Shown: in pieces, positions 22,547-33,677 of the stretch
Layout of the letters: every line of letters starts with the position of its first letter
How positions within the stretch are numbered: position 1 is the first letter of the stretch
NCBI GenBank assembly: GCA_965112735.1
Contig: OZ218950.1
Location: 5,518,001 to 5,582,000 of the forward strand
Reading direction: 5' to 3'
DNA from: Phaeosaccion multiseriatum
Taxonomy: Eukaryota; Ochrophyta, other classes
Length of the DNA stretch: 64,000 nt
Made by a program: the position numbers and the translations under genes
Notes under the pieces: generated by a model
The model's database searches: none
Told to the model about the DNA's origin: nothing
The model's input: the letters and a program-made list of their open reading frames with translations, nothing else

Positions 22547-23954
22547 ATGCTTGGGGAAGAAAGGAGACGCACCCAGCAGGGAGGCGTGGGTGTTGGTGGA
22601 GGGGCGTCGTCACCTGCACCAGCAGCTGTGTGTGATGGGTGCCGTTTCCGAAGAGCAGACGTGCGGCTGCCTTGCGGGCACCTATTTCATACGAGGTGTT
22701 TACCACCTCTTCCTGCGGAGAAGTGTCTGAGTTGCCAGCGTCCTGTTGGGAAGGACGAAGGCATCACCATCCTGCCCCTGGAGCCTTACTTCAGCAAGAA
22801 CGGCTCCGGGCGGGAGGGGCCTGTTGTTTCCAAAGGGGGGGGTTGCCAACAGCGCACTGGACGGTGGAATGACTTTGAGATGAAATATGCACAGGCCTTG
22901 ATGGAGGAGTTCTTCCGTGGGAGCCTGCCTATCAGCGAGGGGACAAAGCTTGGCTCGCTTTTGTGCAAGCTGCTGAACTGTTCAGTGACTCGCATCTCTA
23001 AGAAGCTTAAGATCGGAAAGCGCTATTTTACGCGCTCCAGCAGCCCCTTGTTCCGCCCGCCGCGGGGTCTGACGGCGGAGGAGGCTGCCGCCGTCGGGCA
23101 CATTGCAGGGGAGATGAGCAGCAACAGCGGCGAGAGTGCAGAGGAGAAGGAAACTCGATGGAGAGAGAGGCAGGTGCGGCTGAGTGAACTGGAAGAAATG
23201 TTCCTGTTGAGTGAGAGTGAGACGAAGAGAGGCGAGGGGGGAGGGGGGCTGAACGAGTGCATGCAGACAGAGTGGAGGGACCGCTTCGTGCGGTACGCAC
23301 ACTCGTCGCGCCAAAAGCTGACCAATGCCTGGAACTGGAACACGGGCACCAAGCCGGACCTCACTGCGGGTGCGATCAGTCAGCTTCTCAGTACGATTGG
23401 CATACCCACCAGCAGCTCCCCAGCGGCGGTGGCTGCTGCAGCAGTGCTGAGCAAGCGGTTGAGTGACGGCAGCTTGGGAGCCACTCTCGGACGGCTCCTA
23501 CCCTCCACACCCGGCGCATCCCCCGCTTTAGGCCCCGCCTCTCGTCCGAAAGTGCTGCCACAGATGGGTAGCTCCTGCCAACCACCACCACCACCACCCG
23601 CAGCAGCAGCGGCAGCACCAGCACCAGCACCAGCACCAGCAACGGCACCAGTAGCGGCAGCAGCAGCACCAGCAGTAGTAGCATCAGTAGTAGCATCATC
23701 AGTTGTCGCGTCTGATGCTCCTACTGGCGGCACGGGGGATAAAAAGAGGCGCCTGGATGAAGAGGAAGGTTTGCTGACACACCCCAGTGGCAGTGCCAGC
23801 AGCCGAGGAGGGGGCAGCGCCACTGGCGCAAAGACGGCTGACGATGGAGGCATCACGTTTCGAGTCCAGGACTTCCACGTGTCAGGCCTCAAGATGCTCA
23901 AGCCTGTCGACCGTCACCATGACCAGGCTCTCCACCACAAGTTACCTCATCGCA

Positions 23955-23991
<37 letters not shown>

Positions 23992-24015
23992 GCGGCGGCG
24001 GTGGCAGGAGGAGGA

Positions 24016-24050
<35 letters not shown>

Positions 24051-25328
24051 CGCCAGCACTAAGCAGTGACTGTTCCGACGGCGCCGACAAAAAGCTCATC
24101 AAGGGTGCTCATGCTGCTGCAGACGCAGTGGAAGGAGGAGGAGGAGGAGGAGGAGGAGGAGGAGGAGGAGGAGGAGGAGGAGGAGGGGGAGGAGGAGGGG
24201 GAGGGGGGGGGGGAGGAAGAGGAGCCACGCGGAAAGACCCCTCCTGGCTGTCGGGGCTTTTCATGGATGCTAGGAGTCTTTCCCCGGAAGACGCAGCGAC
24301 AGCAGCGACTGCGGGGGCTAGTGGAGGCACGCCGGGCGCAGAAGACGCGGATATGGTTGCCGTGAAGACGGAGGCAAGCTTCGAGCAGCAAGAAGCGGTA
24401 GCGACCCCGAGCATGTGGAAGGATGGGGACCTCGAATTCGCAGAGGAGGAGTTCTGGGACTTGGTGGGGGAGGACCTCTCGGCTTTTGGCGCGTCGAACG
24501 TCGCCAACCTCTCAGGCGGCGGCCGCGGCGGCGGCGGCGGCGGTGGTGACGGCAGCGAGAATGACACCACGACACAGGACAGCTCGTCCGACATGGGGGG
24601 TCTCGCTGACCAGCAGCAGCAGGGGCCATGGCAGCCACCGCTGCGGCGCGAGAGCCCGCACCCTCCGCCGACTGTCGTTTTCAACAGTCAGCCAAAGAAC
24701 CCCAACTCGGAAGACGAGCAGCAAGTGGACTTTTACCAGAGGATTTGCGAGTTCCTCAATGAGATTCCATTCGAGAGCCTCGACGTGTGGATGCCGCTGT
24801 CTGGAAAGCCGTCCAACGCCATGGAAGCGATGGGAGAGAGCGCAGAGGAGGAGAGAACGGTTCTGCTGCACGGGGGCTTCTTCTCTCCTTTCCCGGCTTT
24901 GCGGTCATGGGGAGAGTACAGCACAAAATTCAGTTTCAACGACGGAGAGGGAGTACCAGGCAGGGTGTACATGTCGGGGTCTGCCGAGTATCACGAAAAC
25001 GTCCACACTCTTGGTAAGTAAGCTCTCTGGTTTGCCTCTCTGTCTGCCTTGCTCAACTGTAAGCTGTAAGGTGCCGCTCTCTCATTTCCTACCCCCCTTC
25101 CCTACCCCACCAACAACGCGCTTCTTGTTCTCAGACCGGAAGACATTCCTGCGCTTAGATGGAGCCAAGCAGGTGGGCATCTCCTGCACGTTTGGCATCC
25201 CCGTCACCACAGAGAACGGCCTAACCTTCGTGGTAGTGTTCTACTCGAGGGAGAACGTCAAGATGACTGAGGAGCTGAGGCGCTACATCCAGGACAGCAT
25301 CTCCTCGTGGAGGTTTGACATGTCATAA
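22547..25328 (+). CDS. RING-H2 / poly-Q / GAF-like regulatory protein
   Basis: Two exons, 22547-25013 and 25135-25328; 886 residues if ATG 22547 is used. In-frame ATGs at 22358, 22397 and 22403 also exist, so the start is uncertain. Visible parts: a RING-H2-like zinc finger at about residues 29-66 (CDGC, CGHLFHTRC, CLSC); a conserved-looking helical block at about 105-165 (NCSVTRISKKLKIGKRYF) that resembles an uncharacterised domain I associate with diatom and oomycete proteins; Ala/Pro-rich linker; glutamine tracts; a poly-glycine tract; and a C-terminal GAF-like domain (EGVPGRVYMSG, GISCTFGIPVTTENGL) similar to the N-terminal domain of NIN-like plant regulators. Likely a nuclear regulator or ubiquitin ligase; ligand and targets unknown. 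An AATAAA at 25440 may be its poly(A) signal. Confidence 0.8.
23956..24219 (+). repeat. CAG and GGA trinucleotide tracts in the RING-GAF coding sequence
   Basis: CAG-rich blocks at 23956-23994 and 24019-24048 encode glutamine tracts split by Arg/Glu; 24133-24219 is GGA/GGG-rich and encodes about 26 glycines. In-frame, so length changes would be tolerated. Confidence 0.9.
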
Positions 25329-25439
25329 TGGTCTGTGTCCTTCCGAAGGGCTCTTTCTTGTTCATAAGCATAAGTTTAGATGTTCATACAACCACAACGG
25401 TACCCATGTATTATTTTGTACGATATACTTTAAAAATGG

Positions 25440-25445
25440 AATAAA
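25440..25445 (+). terminator. Candidate poly(A) signal of RING-GAF gene
   Basis: AATAAA about 112 nt after the stop, in a locally AT-rich stretch. The convergent gene ends at 25541, so a poly(A) site just beyond would keep the two transcripts nearly separate. Confidence 0.35.
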
Positions 25446-25540
25446 GAGCTGTGCTGAACAGCACAGTCATCATCAAGAGAGTTACGTCGACAAACAGAGA
25501 GCAAGTTGAACCAGCACAAGGTATCCCCGCAAGCTTCTCC

Positions 25541-28500
25541 TCAGCCTACACGGATGCGTTTGAGGCTCGTGTCGCCCCCCCACCCCCCGCCCCCGAGAGG
25601 AGCAAAGTCCCCAAGAGCCCTTGTGCTGCCACCCACAACCACAGCAGGCAAGAGCGTCGCCCCCCTCCCCGCGACGGCGGCTGCGATGACGGCCTCACCC
25701 TTCTCGCTGAAGCGATTCCCCTCCAACGAGAGAAGCTCGAGGCCCCTCGTGTCCTCCTCCCTCCCTTTCCCCCCTCCTTCTCCAGTCTCAGCGCTTGGCT
25801 GACAAGGACCCACGCTCGCCAAAGTGTCTGCCCATGCATCTGTCGAGTCGTCGCTCAGGCCACACCGCGACAAGCCCAACCAGCGCACAGACGCCTGCCC
25901 CTTGTTGGCCGCCATGGCCCTGGCGAGAGACACGGCCCCTGGGTCGCCGATGCCGCAGCCCGCCAAGTTGAGGTGATGGAGGCCGCAAGAGGGATGCCCT
26001 ATCGCCTCAGCCAAGGCCTGCACGTCCCGCCCGTCCATGCCTGTGTCTGTAAGCTGGACTGTCCGTAGGTGCGGCGCTGTGAGCAGCAGAGCCTTGAGGG
26101 CGCTCATCATGCCGCTCGCCCCTCCCAACGAGGGGTTGCCCGACAAGGAAACGTGCTTGAGCTGTCCGCGCGTCTCCCTTTGCACTGTCGACGCCGCCAC
26201 TCCTCTACCGCCTTCGCTGCCTTCACCCTTCTGCTGGTGCTTGCCCGTGAGGCCGGCGAGAGCGAGGAACAGCGCTGCGGCTCCCGCGTTACCAAGTGCA
26301 CAGTCGTTGAGGGCCAAGTGCTCGAGGGCGAACAACCCGTAGCCGTCGGGGGCTGCTGCTGCTGCCGAATCCCCCCGCGGGGAATACTCGTTGGTCGACG
26401 CTGCCTTCTTCAGATGCCGTGGCCCGCCCTTCTCTGTGACCCTCCACAGCGCCTTGGCCAAGGCGAAGCCGCCCTTGTTCCCCAGAGGGAAATTGCACAG
26501 AGTGATGCTGGAGAGAGAGCCTCCGCAGCGGCGGACGAGGCTGATGAGATCCTCGACGTGTTGCCCGCCTCCGTTGCAGAGAATGACCTTCTTCGTCGCC
26601 CTTGTCGCCCCTCTTCGCAGAGCTCTACTCAGAGCGTCCGTAAGCATCTTGATGTCTTTACTGTTGAGACACACGAGCGTGTGTGCAAGGCCAGTTAACT
26701 CGTCCGCCTCGGGGGCGGAGATGGTGTCGCTGTTCCAGTGAAACATGCCCGTCCGCTTGGCCGTATCGTAGGCCTCGAAGTAGGCAAGCGAGCAAAAGCT
26801 CGCCGAGTATTCCCGGCCCTGTTGCAGTTGAAAGAATGAAGCAAGAGTGGGTTTGGAACGCGACGTGAGTGAGCGCAGCTGAAGAGGGAGCGAGGACAAG
26901 GACGAGGATGGTATGCACAGGTATGAGACGCACTTCCTCATACCCTGTACCCCACCTGCGGCCTTGAGACGCTCCAGAATCCTGCTTGATTCAAAGACGC
27001 GTCAAACCTCGAAAGTCCGACTGATTTGTTTTCCTCCCCGCCTTCGTTCTCGTTCAGTCTCTCCCAACCCGGCCATTCATGCAGTGCTTGGTGTCGTAAA
27101 GGCTCCAGGCTGGTTGCGGGTGTTGCCTCCAGCTCCTCAACTCCTCTCTCTCCTCGCGTCACCGGAGTGGAGCTCGGCCTTTGCCCCCCCTCCTCGGCAT
27201 CCCCAGCACCGTCCCCCCCCCCGGCCCTTGTGAGCTCTGTCTGCAGCTGCACGAGAGACTGGACGCGCTGCTGCTGCGCTCTCAAGCGCGCGAGTCTACC
27301 AAGCGTAGGTCCAGGCGCATGGGTCCCCCACCCCCGTCTGCTCGTGCCGTCCTCTCTCCCCTCGAGCTGCTCGACAGCTTCCCTCGCTGTCCTCTCTGTC
27401 GCCTCGGCCCGCCCCTCCCCAAGCCCAAAAGCGTTAACGTCACTGTGGAGCGTGTTGTGCAGCGTGCGAGACAGGCCCACTCCGTCAGGACCCCACTTCT
27501 GCGTCCGCTGTTGCCGCCACGCAGCCCTCTTCCGAGAGCTCGAAGAGCGCGCAAACTCGACTTTGCCCTTCCCCAGGGGGGGAGGAAGACGCGGTAAGTT
27601 CTCCTTGCCTGACAACTGCCACCCCATACGCTCTTCTTTTCCCCTCTTCTCCTCCTCCTCCTCCTCCTCCTCCGCCTCCTTCCCCCCCTCCTCCTCTCTG
27701 TCCTCTGCCTCCTCCCTCTCCTCCTCTGCCTTCTCCTGCTCCTCCTTCTCCCTCCCCTCCTCGTACTCCCCCTCCTGCTTCTCCTTCTCCCAAACGACGT
27801 TACGCCCACCCTCGCAGCCCCCTTGCTGTCCAGCTTCGCTTTCGCTTCCCACGTTCTCGCCAGACACAAATGGTATGGCGCGCTGGCTTGTCGGCTGAAG
27901 TAGCTCCACGGCATCCATGTGCGCTCTCTCCTTTCCCAAGCCGACCACCCCCATCTCACCGCTGCTGCTCCTGCTGCTGCTCCTGCTGCTACTTCTGCTG
28001 CTCCTCCCCTCTTCCCGTGCTTCCGTAGCGCCCCTCGCATTCTGCATAACCGCCGTCATTCGCTCCCGATACACAAGAACGAGGCCCTCCTCCACGGCTC
28101 TGAAGCACTTCCTCACGAGTGTGCGCATCTGTGTCTGTTGGTGCCTCGCCACGAGTGCGTTGAGTCTGCCCTGGTACTCTCTCTGGGCGCTCACCACTCT
28201 CCTGGCTATGAGGGACCTCCACGCACACTGAATGTCCAGCGCTGCAACCCTCTCTCCCTCTTGCACCTTCCTCCACACAGCGAGCACGTTAGCGAATCGC
28301 ATCCTTCTAATCCTACACACCGCTCGAGTGAACAGTTCCTCGTCCAAGAGAGCCCTGGCAACTCGTCTCTCTGCCGTCCGACGCCCCAGACCGCCCCTCG
28401 CCAGTCTCTGAAGAGCAACAGCAGCCGAGTCGCACACACGCCAAGCGTCCAGCCCCATGTCGATAGCTCGAGTCGCCACAGCCGAGGCCAAGCTGCGTAC

Positions 28501-31500
28501 AACAGAAATGCGCCTTCGCACCAGAACCCCTCGACAGCAGGCCTGGATGCAGCTCGCAGCCCTCCACCGGACGATATAGCTCTTCCAGAGGGGCAGGGCG
28601 GAGCTCAGCCAGTCTACGCGCATCCTCTGTAGGATGGGAAGGAGCGCCGCTTGCTTCGTGAAGACCTCCTCCCTTCGCTCGCGCCCTCTCCGACGCCCTA
28701 CCCGTCCGCGGAACAGCCTCGCCACTGTTGTGGCACCCTTGATCTGAAGACAGAGCCTTCGCCAGTCAATCACAACACCGTTCACGAGCCACGTCGCTTG
28801 ACACCGCAGCAACATCCTCGCGGTTTCTTGCACAGCCTTTACGCGCTCTCTGAGCACGTGCAGTCTTCTCCGTGCTCGTTTTGTTCTATACGCCTGCTGA
28901 ATCATCAGCGCCGCGCCTTGTCGCACGGTATAGCGCCTCCAGCCCACCACAATGTGCGTCAAAGCCCGAGTAGCGAGCTTTTGCCTCATCAGCGCGACTG
29001 ACGCTGAGTGCTGACGCTTGACCCGCCTCAGCTCGGCCACAACGGCCACCGCCTGGCACCACCTCCACCAACACTGCAGCAGGGAGGGGCAATCGCACAC
29101 AGAACGGGGGGTCTCGTCATAAATTGCTGCTCTTGTTGTGCTGTCTCACGCACACCATAGCTAGCTCGAACACCTACCTGAATATCGACGGCGCAGTCGC
29201 CCTTGTACGTCTTGGCTTCCACCCACTCCATCTCGAGAGCCTCGAAACAGTCGCGCAGCAACGGCCTCATGACCCTTCCCAAGAGGGCCTTGAGCTGCGC
29301 ACGCTTGTCCCTCAGCCGACGCGCCTCTGCCCTGCCGACGCGGCCTCTCTCTACTCTCTGAATGAGCCGGGCCCGCTTGTCCTCGATGAGCTCGTACCAG
29401 CGGGCAAAGAGCCTGGAGAGAGTCTCCATCCTGTTGCGGCCCATGGCCAAGGCCCCGAGCTGCTTGGCGTGTTGGATCTTCACCTGATGGTGTGTTTCGG
29501 TGTGGGGTGGGGGCCGGGAGGAGAGGGGGAGAGGGGAAGAGGGGGACGGGGGTAGATGCTAAGGACACAGTTGGCGGGCGGCGCGAGGCCGGCGAGCAGC
29601 GCAGCGGTAAGTGGCCTTACCTGCATCTTCTCCCACTGCCGCCTGTCCCATACGTGGCGAATCCATCGCTGTACGCGCGACGCCGCGCCCTCCTCTCTGG
29701 ACGCGGCTGTCTCCACGAGCCAATCCCGCCACACGGGACGCAACTCCCGCACGCGGACAAGCGCAATGCGAGCATCAATGCGCGTCTTGCGCTGCCTCCA
29801 CCGAACGGCGAGGCGGCGGGCAAGGAAGCCGCGGGTCACACGCTCGATTTGCGTAGCACTTTTGTATGTCCTCTTCGTTGTGGTTGTGGTTGTTGGTGGG
29901 GGTGGGGGTGGGAGTGGGGAAGGGGAAGGGGGAGGAAAGGGGACGGGATTGAAAAGGCGGCCTCAGATGCTGCTCTTGGGCAGCAGGGTAGCTTGTGTGG
30001 TGGCTCACCATGATGAAGGCGTTTCGTTTGAGCTTCGCAAAAGCAGTCCACCTTAGTTTGGCCCTCCCCCGCGCAAACAATTTGTTGGCAATCTCTTCTT
30101 TGTGCTCCCTCTCTTTCCTTCGCACCCTAGCCACTCTCCTCGCTTTGCCCCCCCGCACCAACGCCGAGATTTTGGTGGCCGCTCGCTCTCTCTTGAGCAT
30201 GGCGCGGTAGGGCCCTGCCCAGCTGTGGAAGCAGAGCTCCTTCCAGCTCTGGGTCATGAGCATCGCAAACTTCTTGATGGTGACTTCTCGCTCGTGCCCC
30301 ATTCGAACCGCCAATTGGTATACTCTCCACGCCACATGGCTCCGCCAGCAACACTGTAACGTCGTCGCTGCCAGGCGTTGCTTCCGGCCAAGCAAGGCAT
30401 TCGTCCTGGGCAGTGGGTGGAGAGCAGCAGACAAACAAAGTTGGGGTCAAAGTAGAAGCAGAAACCCTTTCTCTTGTCCATCCACACACTCACTTGACGG
30501 CTTTAAAGACGGCCTGGAGCCTTCTCCTCCTCTGCCACGCGTCCCATTCCCTCATGACCTCCCTGAAGGCGATCAGCTCCTGGACCTTTGCCTGGGCGAG
30601 CTTCACTCTCCACCAGCGCTGCAGAGTGCACGCCCCCGCTTCTTCCCGGCCCAGCACCTTCCCCTGCGCCGTGTCCCAGACTAGGAGACACTTTCTGTGG
30701 CGGCTGTCCCAATATAGACTGGGCTTCCAGTCGAAGAGCAGCTGAAGGGAACGCGAGGCCTCGTCCGGTAGCCCTGCCCTGGAGAGAGCGAGGCCGTGGC
30801 GGAGCATGATGGATTCTCTCTCGTCATCCTCCAAGAGCCGCTGCTGATCGGAGCCGCTCCCGCTACTAGAAAGACGGGGGGGGGGGGTGTTGTCTTTTCA
30901 GAAGAGGCTGTATGGGGTCGGGGAGTTCTGCAGTTCAGTACCTACCTCAGTTGTATGGCCCTGTGAAGGAACGCAGCGGCCGTGTGAAAATAGCCAGGCC
31001 CCTTCTGGAAGCACAACATTCCCGCGTCAATCCACGGGCGAGGATGTCGCTGCCACTTGACCCAATTGTCCGTTCCTCTGAACCACACTTTCCTGCGAAT
31101 GCCTGCTCATTTGGGGGTTGGGGGATGAGTAGACCAAAGTGAGCATCTTGCCTTTGGCCCCCTAAAGAGTGCAGCCTATCCTACCCCTACACTTCCACAC
31201 GGGGCATCCGCCTTACATTCCATGGCTTCCACCGAGCTCTCCCCACCACCCGCGGGCATCCACAGCTCGTACTCGGTATAGGCGTTCTCCAGAGACCCCA
31301 TGGTCTGGGCAGCGATAGGAGACGGTGTCATGAGACAAGAAAGCGAGTGGAGAGCAAAGGGCAACACTATGTACCTGTGCGGGCGCGCTACAGTCCACTG
31401 CAGCGAGAGCGCGACTCATCCACAGCAACCACAGGGGAATCCCCTCCACTTGAAGCGCTGGCTGAAGTGCGTCACTATCCGCGGGGGAGGAGAGATAGTC

Positions 31501-32101
31501 AATGTACTCTATAGAGGTGGACAAGCTCTCCGGAGAGCGAGAGTCCAGCGGCAAGCTTCTCTGCCCCAGTGCCAATAGCAGGATGGCCTCCACTGCAGCA
31601 GCTGTGTAGGGCAGAGCCTCCAACAGGGCGGACAGGAGGGCGAGCGCCTTCTGGATACGCGCGCCTGAACACATGCATACCTGCGCAACAAGAATTTCGC
31701 ACGCACATCAGCACGGCAGCAGTGAAAAGGCAACAGCAGCACTAAAGGGGTAGCATCACCTTCGCCAAGGCCAACATCGCCGCCGCCTGCAGCTCCTGGG
31801 CCTCTTCTCCCCCAGGTTGTGCGGCCTTGGCCATACCCGACAGGCAGCTTGACAATGCCCGCCCCGCTCGCAGCAGAAGTGATTCATCGGCCGGCTCCAG
31901 CGCTTGCTCGCCGCTCCTTCTTTGCCAGGCGTGCAAGCTCGACAAACCGAACCGCAGCCACGTGAGGGGGGCATGAACACGCTCCTCGTCCTTGTCCTCC
32001 TTGTCAGGAGTGGTAGGCAACAGCAGCTCAGAGTAAAGCCTGGAGGCTTGAGCAAAATTCTGCTCAAGAAAGGCTCTCGTGGCCTCCTCCAGCTGCGCCA
32101 T
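25541..32101 (-). CDS. Giant TPR-IQ-LRR protein, possibly calmodulin-binding and ciliary
   Basis: Ten exons: 32101-31760, 31680-31375, 31304-31217, 31102-30946, 30865-30494, 30405-30009, 29872-29621, 29483-29178, 29073-26956, 26818-25541; 1871 residues. Exons 1-5 encode a TPR-like helical region (EQNFAQASRLYSELLL, FLHRAIQL, GLALSRAGLPDEASRSL). Exons 5-9 hold many IQ motifs (QIERVTRGFLARRLA, LMIQQAYRTKRARRR, VALQRLARGGLGRRT), which bind calmodulin or related EF-hand proteins. Exon 9 ends in a highly charged Glu/Lys coiled-coil-like stretch. Exon 10 encodes ribonuclease-inhibitor-type leucine-rich repeats (LEHLALNDCALGNAGAAAL, LHHLNLAGCGIGDPGAVSL). The joins are all in phase, but the exon 9/10 join (QVG stop versus acceptor before GREYSAS) is what makes this one gene rather than two. 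Function unknown; IQ plus LRR proteins are common in axonemes, so a ciliary role is an inference. Confidence 0.75.
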
Positions 32102-32259
32102 CGCCACTTCAGAACTCGCTCCTCCTCGCTCACTAGTTTTACTGTTACAGAAAATCACAGCTGGCGGTCCAACACAACTCGTGACTTGGACAAGGAAAAC
32201 AGGAAAAAAAGGGGGGGGGGGAAATATATACATACAAGAAGGGAGAGGTGCATGAATAT
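32102..32259. promoter_or_regulatory. Divergent promoter, TPR-IQ-LRR / Hikeshi
   Basis: 158 bp between opposed ATGs, with an A-run then G-run at 32203-32221 followed by AAATATATACATACA about 40 bp before the Hikeshi ATG, which could serve as a weak TATA-like element. Confidence 0.5.
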
Positions 32260-33478
32260 ATGTCGGTGCCGTTCGGCGTGGTCATTCCGGGGCGTCCTTT
32301 ACTGACCGAGTTCAGGTATGAAGTAGACGAGAGACTGAGTCATATAGGTGCCGCGTCTCGTAAAGACTGAGTTACTTTCGGTCTCTCCTTCGCGGCATGC
32401 AGGGCGGTCGACTCTCAGCGGCTGACTTTCGAGGTTCAGAATGCTCGAGAGGTGACAGACCTGGTCTTCTTCTTGCTGCCCACCTCTCCCGTGGCTCCGG
32501 GTATGGCGGCGCTCCTGTACTGCAGCTTCGGTCCTCCCCCCTATTCGGGCTGGTGAGTCTGATACGCCCCCTACCTTTTATACATATCCGCTGCACCTCG
32601 CTGAGCCTTAATATTCAACTACGACACAGGGAACTGGTGGGCGCCGTGTCACAGACGAAGCCTAGTGGAGTGTTCCGGACCGGATGGCCGGAGAACGAGC
32701 AGATCCCGCCAGGAGGGGCAGTCACACTGGGCATATCGCTGGAGGGTGAGTTGTTTTGGGCGGCGGGGCAAGTACACAAGGCGTGGATACCGACTTTACG
32801 ACTTGCTCTTGTCCGTCTGTGTCGTATCCCGTGCAGGCGAAGATGTGATGCACAATCTGGAGCTTGACCGGAGCGGAGTGGAGGAGAGAAAGACTTTTGC
32901 GCTAAAGATAGCTCAAGATCTCTTCAATGTGAGTCATGGGGGCTTGCTTGCGCCCTTGTCGCAGGCGAAGACCAAGGCTTGTCTCGTGTGTCCTTCCTTC
33001 CTTCCTTGCTCCCTCACCAGTAGTTTAGACCCCTGATGCACTATTGAGCCACTATTGCCCCAGCCGGCACGCTATCAGCTATTCCCCCCCCTCCCCCCGC
33101 CCCTCAGCCATTGCGTCTCTGACCACCAGGCATGATTGAGTTAGCCTTCTAGTGTAGCTATCGCCGGCGTCAGCCGGCATGATATGGACCAGCTATGGCC
33201 GGCGCCAGCCGGCACGCAATCAGCTGTTGATGCGTGCCAATAGCGCAGCTATCGGCGATAGCTCAATAGTAGTCAGTGGTCGAGTACTTGACCTGCCTCT
33301 CCTCCCCCCCTGCTTCCCTGCTTCCCTTGCTGTCCTCTTCCCCCAGTTCATGACCTCGTTTAGCCAGACTGGTCCGGGGCAAGGGTCGCTTCTCACTGTG
33401 CCAGCAAGCATCTTCGATCGCTGGATGGAGCGCTTTGAGAACAAGTACAAACGAGACCCAAATTTTATGTTAAAGTAG
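32260..33478 (+). CDS. HIKESHI: Hikeshi / OPI10 family (HSP70 nuclear import carrier)
   Basis: Five exons: 32260-32315, 32403-32552, 32630-32745, 32837-32928, 33347-33478; 181 residues against about 197 in animals. The start MSVPFGVVIPGRP aligns with the short MFGCLVAGR start. The internal block TDLVFFLLPTSPVAPGMAA corresponds to the HVVVFMLGTIPFPEGM region, ELVGAVSQTKPSGVFRTG to the LLGFVTNGKPSAIFK region, and LFNFMTSFSQT plus IFDRWMERFENKYKRDPNFM to the conserved end. The family carries HSP70 into the nucleus on heat stress. Intron 4 (418 bp) is the largest and contains palindromic repeat sequence. An AATAAA lies at 33518. Divergent from the TPR-IQ-LRR gene (158 bp) and tandem with PSMB7. 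Confidence 0.88.
33042..33270. repeat. Palindrome-rich element in Hikeshi intron 4
   Basis: Bounded by ACTATTGAGC at its left and GCTCAATAGT at its right (10-bp inverted ends). It contains GCCGGCGTCAGCCGGC (33163-33178) and the variant GCCGGCGCCAGCCGGC (33198-33213), two copies of AGCCGGCACGCWATCAGCT (about 33062 and 33207), and AGCTATC-GGC-GATAGCT. The 16-bp core is identical to that inside the V-ATPase MITE. No clear target duplication, so it may be a degraded or complex relative. Confidence 0.55.
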
Positions 33479-33677
33479 CCCCCCTTCCTTTGTTTTGTCA
33501 TCGAGATGTAAATAGTAAATAAAAGAGAAAAAAGAAAGAAAAAAAGAATGAAGGAAAGAAATGGGAAAGTGGAAATTGGATCATATCGATATTTCGATAT
33601 AATATCGACCATATCGATATTGCTGCCCGCTTGTTTGTTCTCTCTCGATCCCTCTCAACAATCAATTCATCTGTATC
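33479..33677 (+). promoter_or_regulatory. PSMB7 promoter with repeated ATATCGATAT palindromes
   Basis: 199-bp spacer between Hikeshi and PSMB7. The first part contains the Hikeshi AATAAA (33518) and an A-rich run. At 33583-33592 and again at 33611-33620 the 10-mer ATATCGATAT occurs, with a third, imperfect TCGATATAATATCGA between them (33594-33608). The cluster sits 58-95 bp before the PSMB7 ATG, the right place for a core promoter or activator site. Confidence 0.6.
33518..33523 (+). terminator. Candidate poly(A) signal of Hikeshi
   Basis: AATAAA 40 nt after the Hikeshi stop within an A-rich stretch, well before the PSMB7 promoter palindromes. Confidence 0.4.

Noticed and set aside
27026-27898. 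+ strand 290-codon Ser/Pro-rich frame
   Set aside because: Antisense to the Glu/Lys-rich exon 9 of the TPR-IQ-LRR gene, with no splice signals or motifs.
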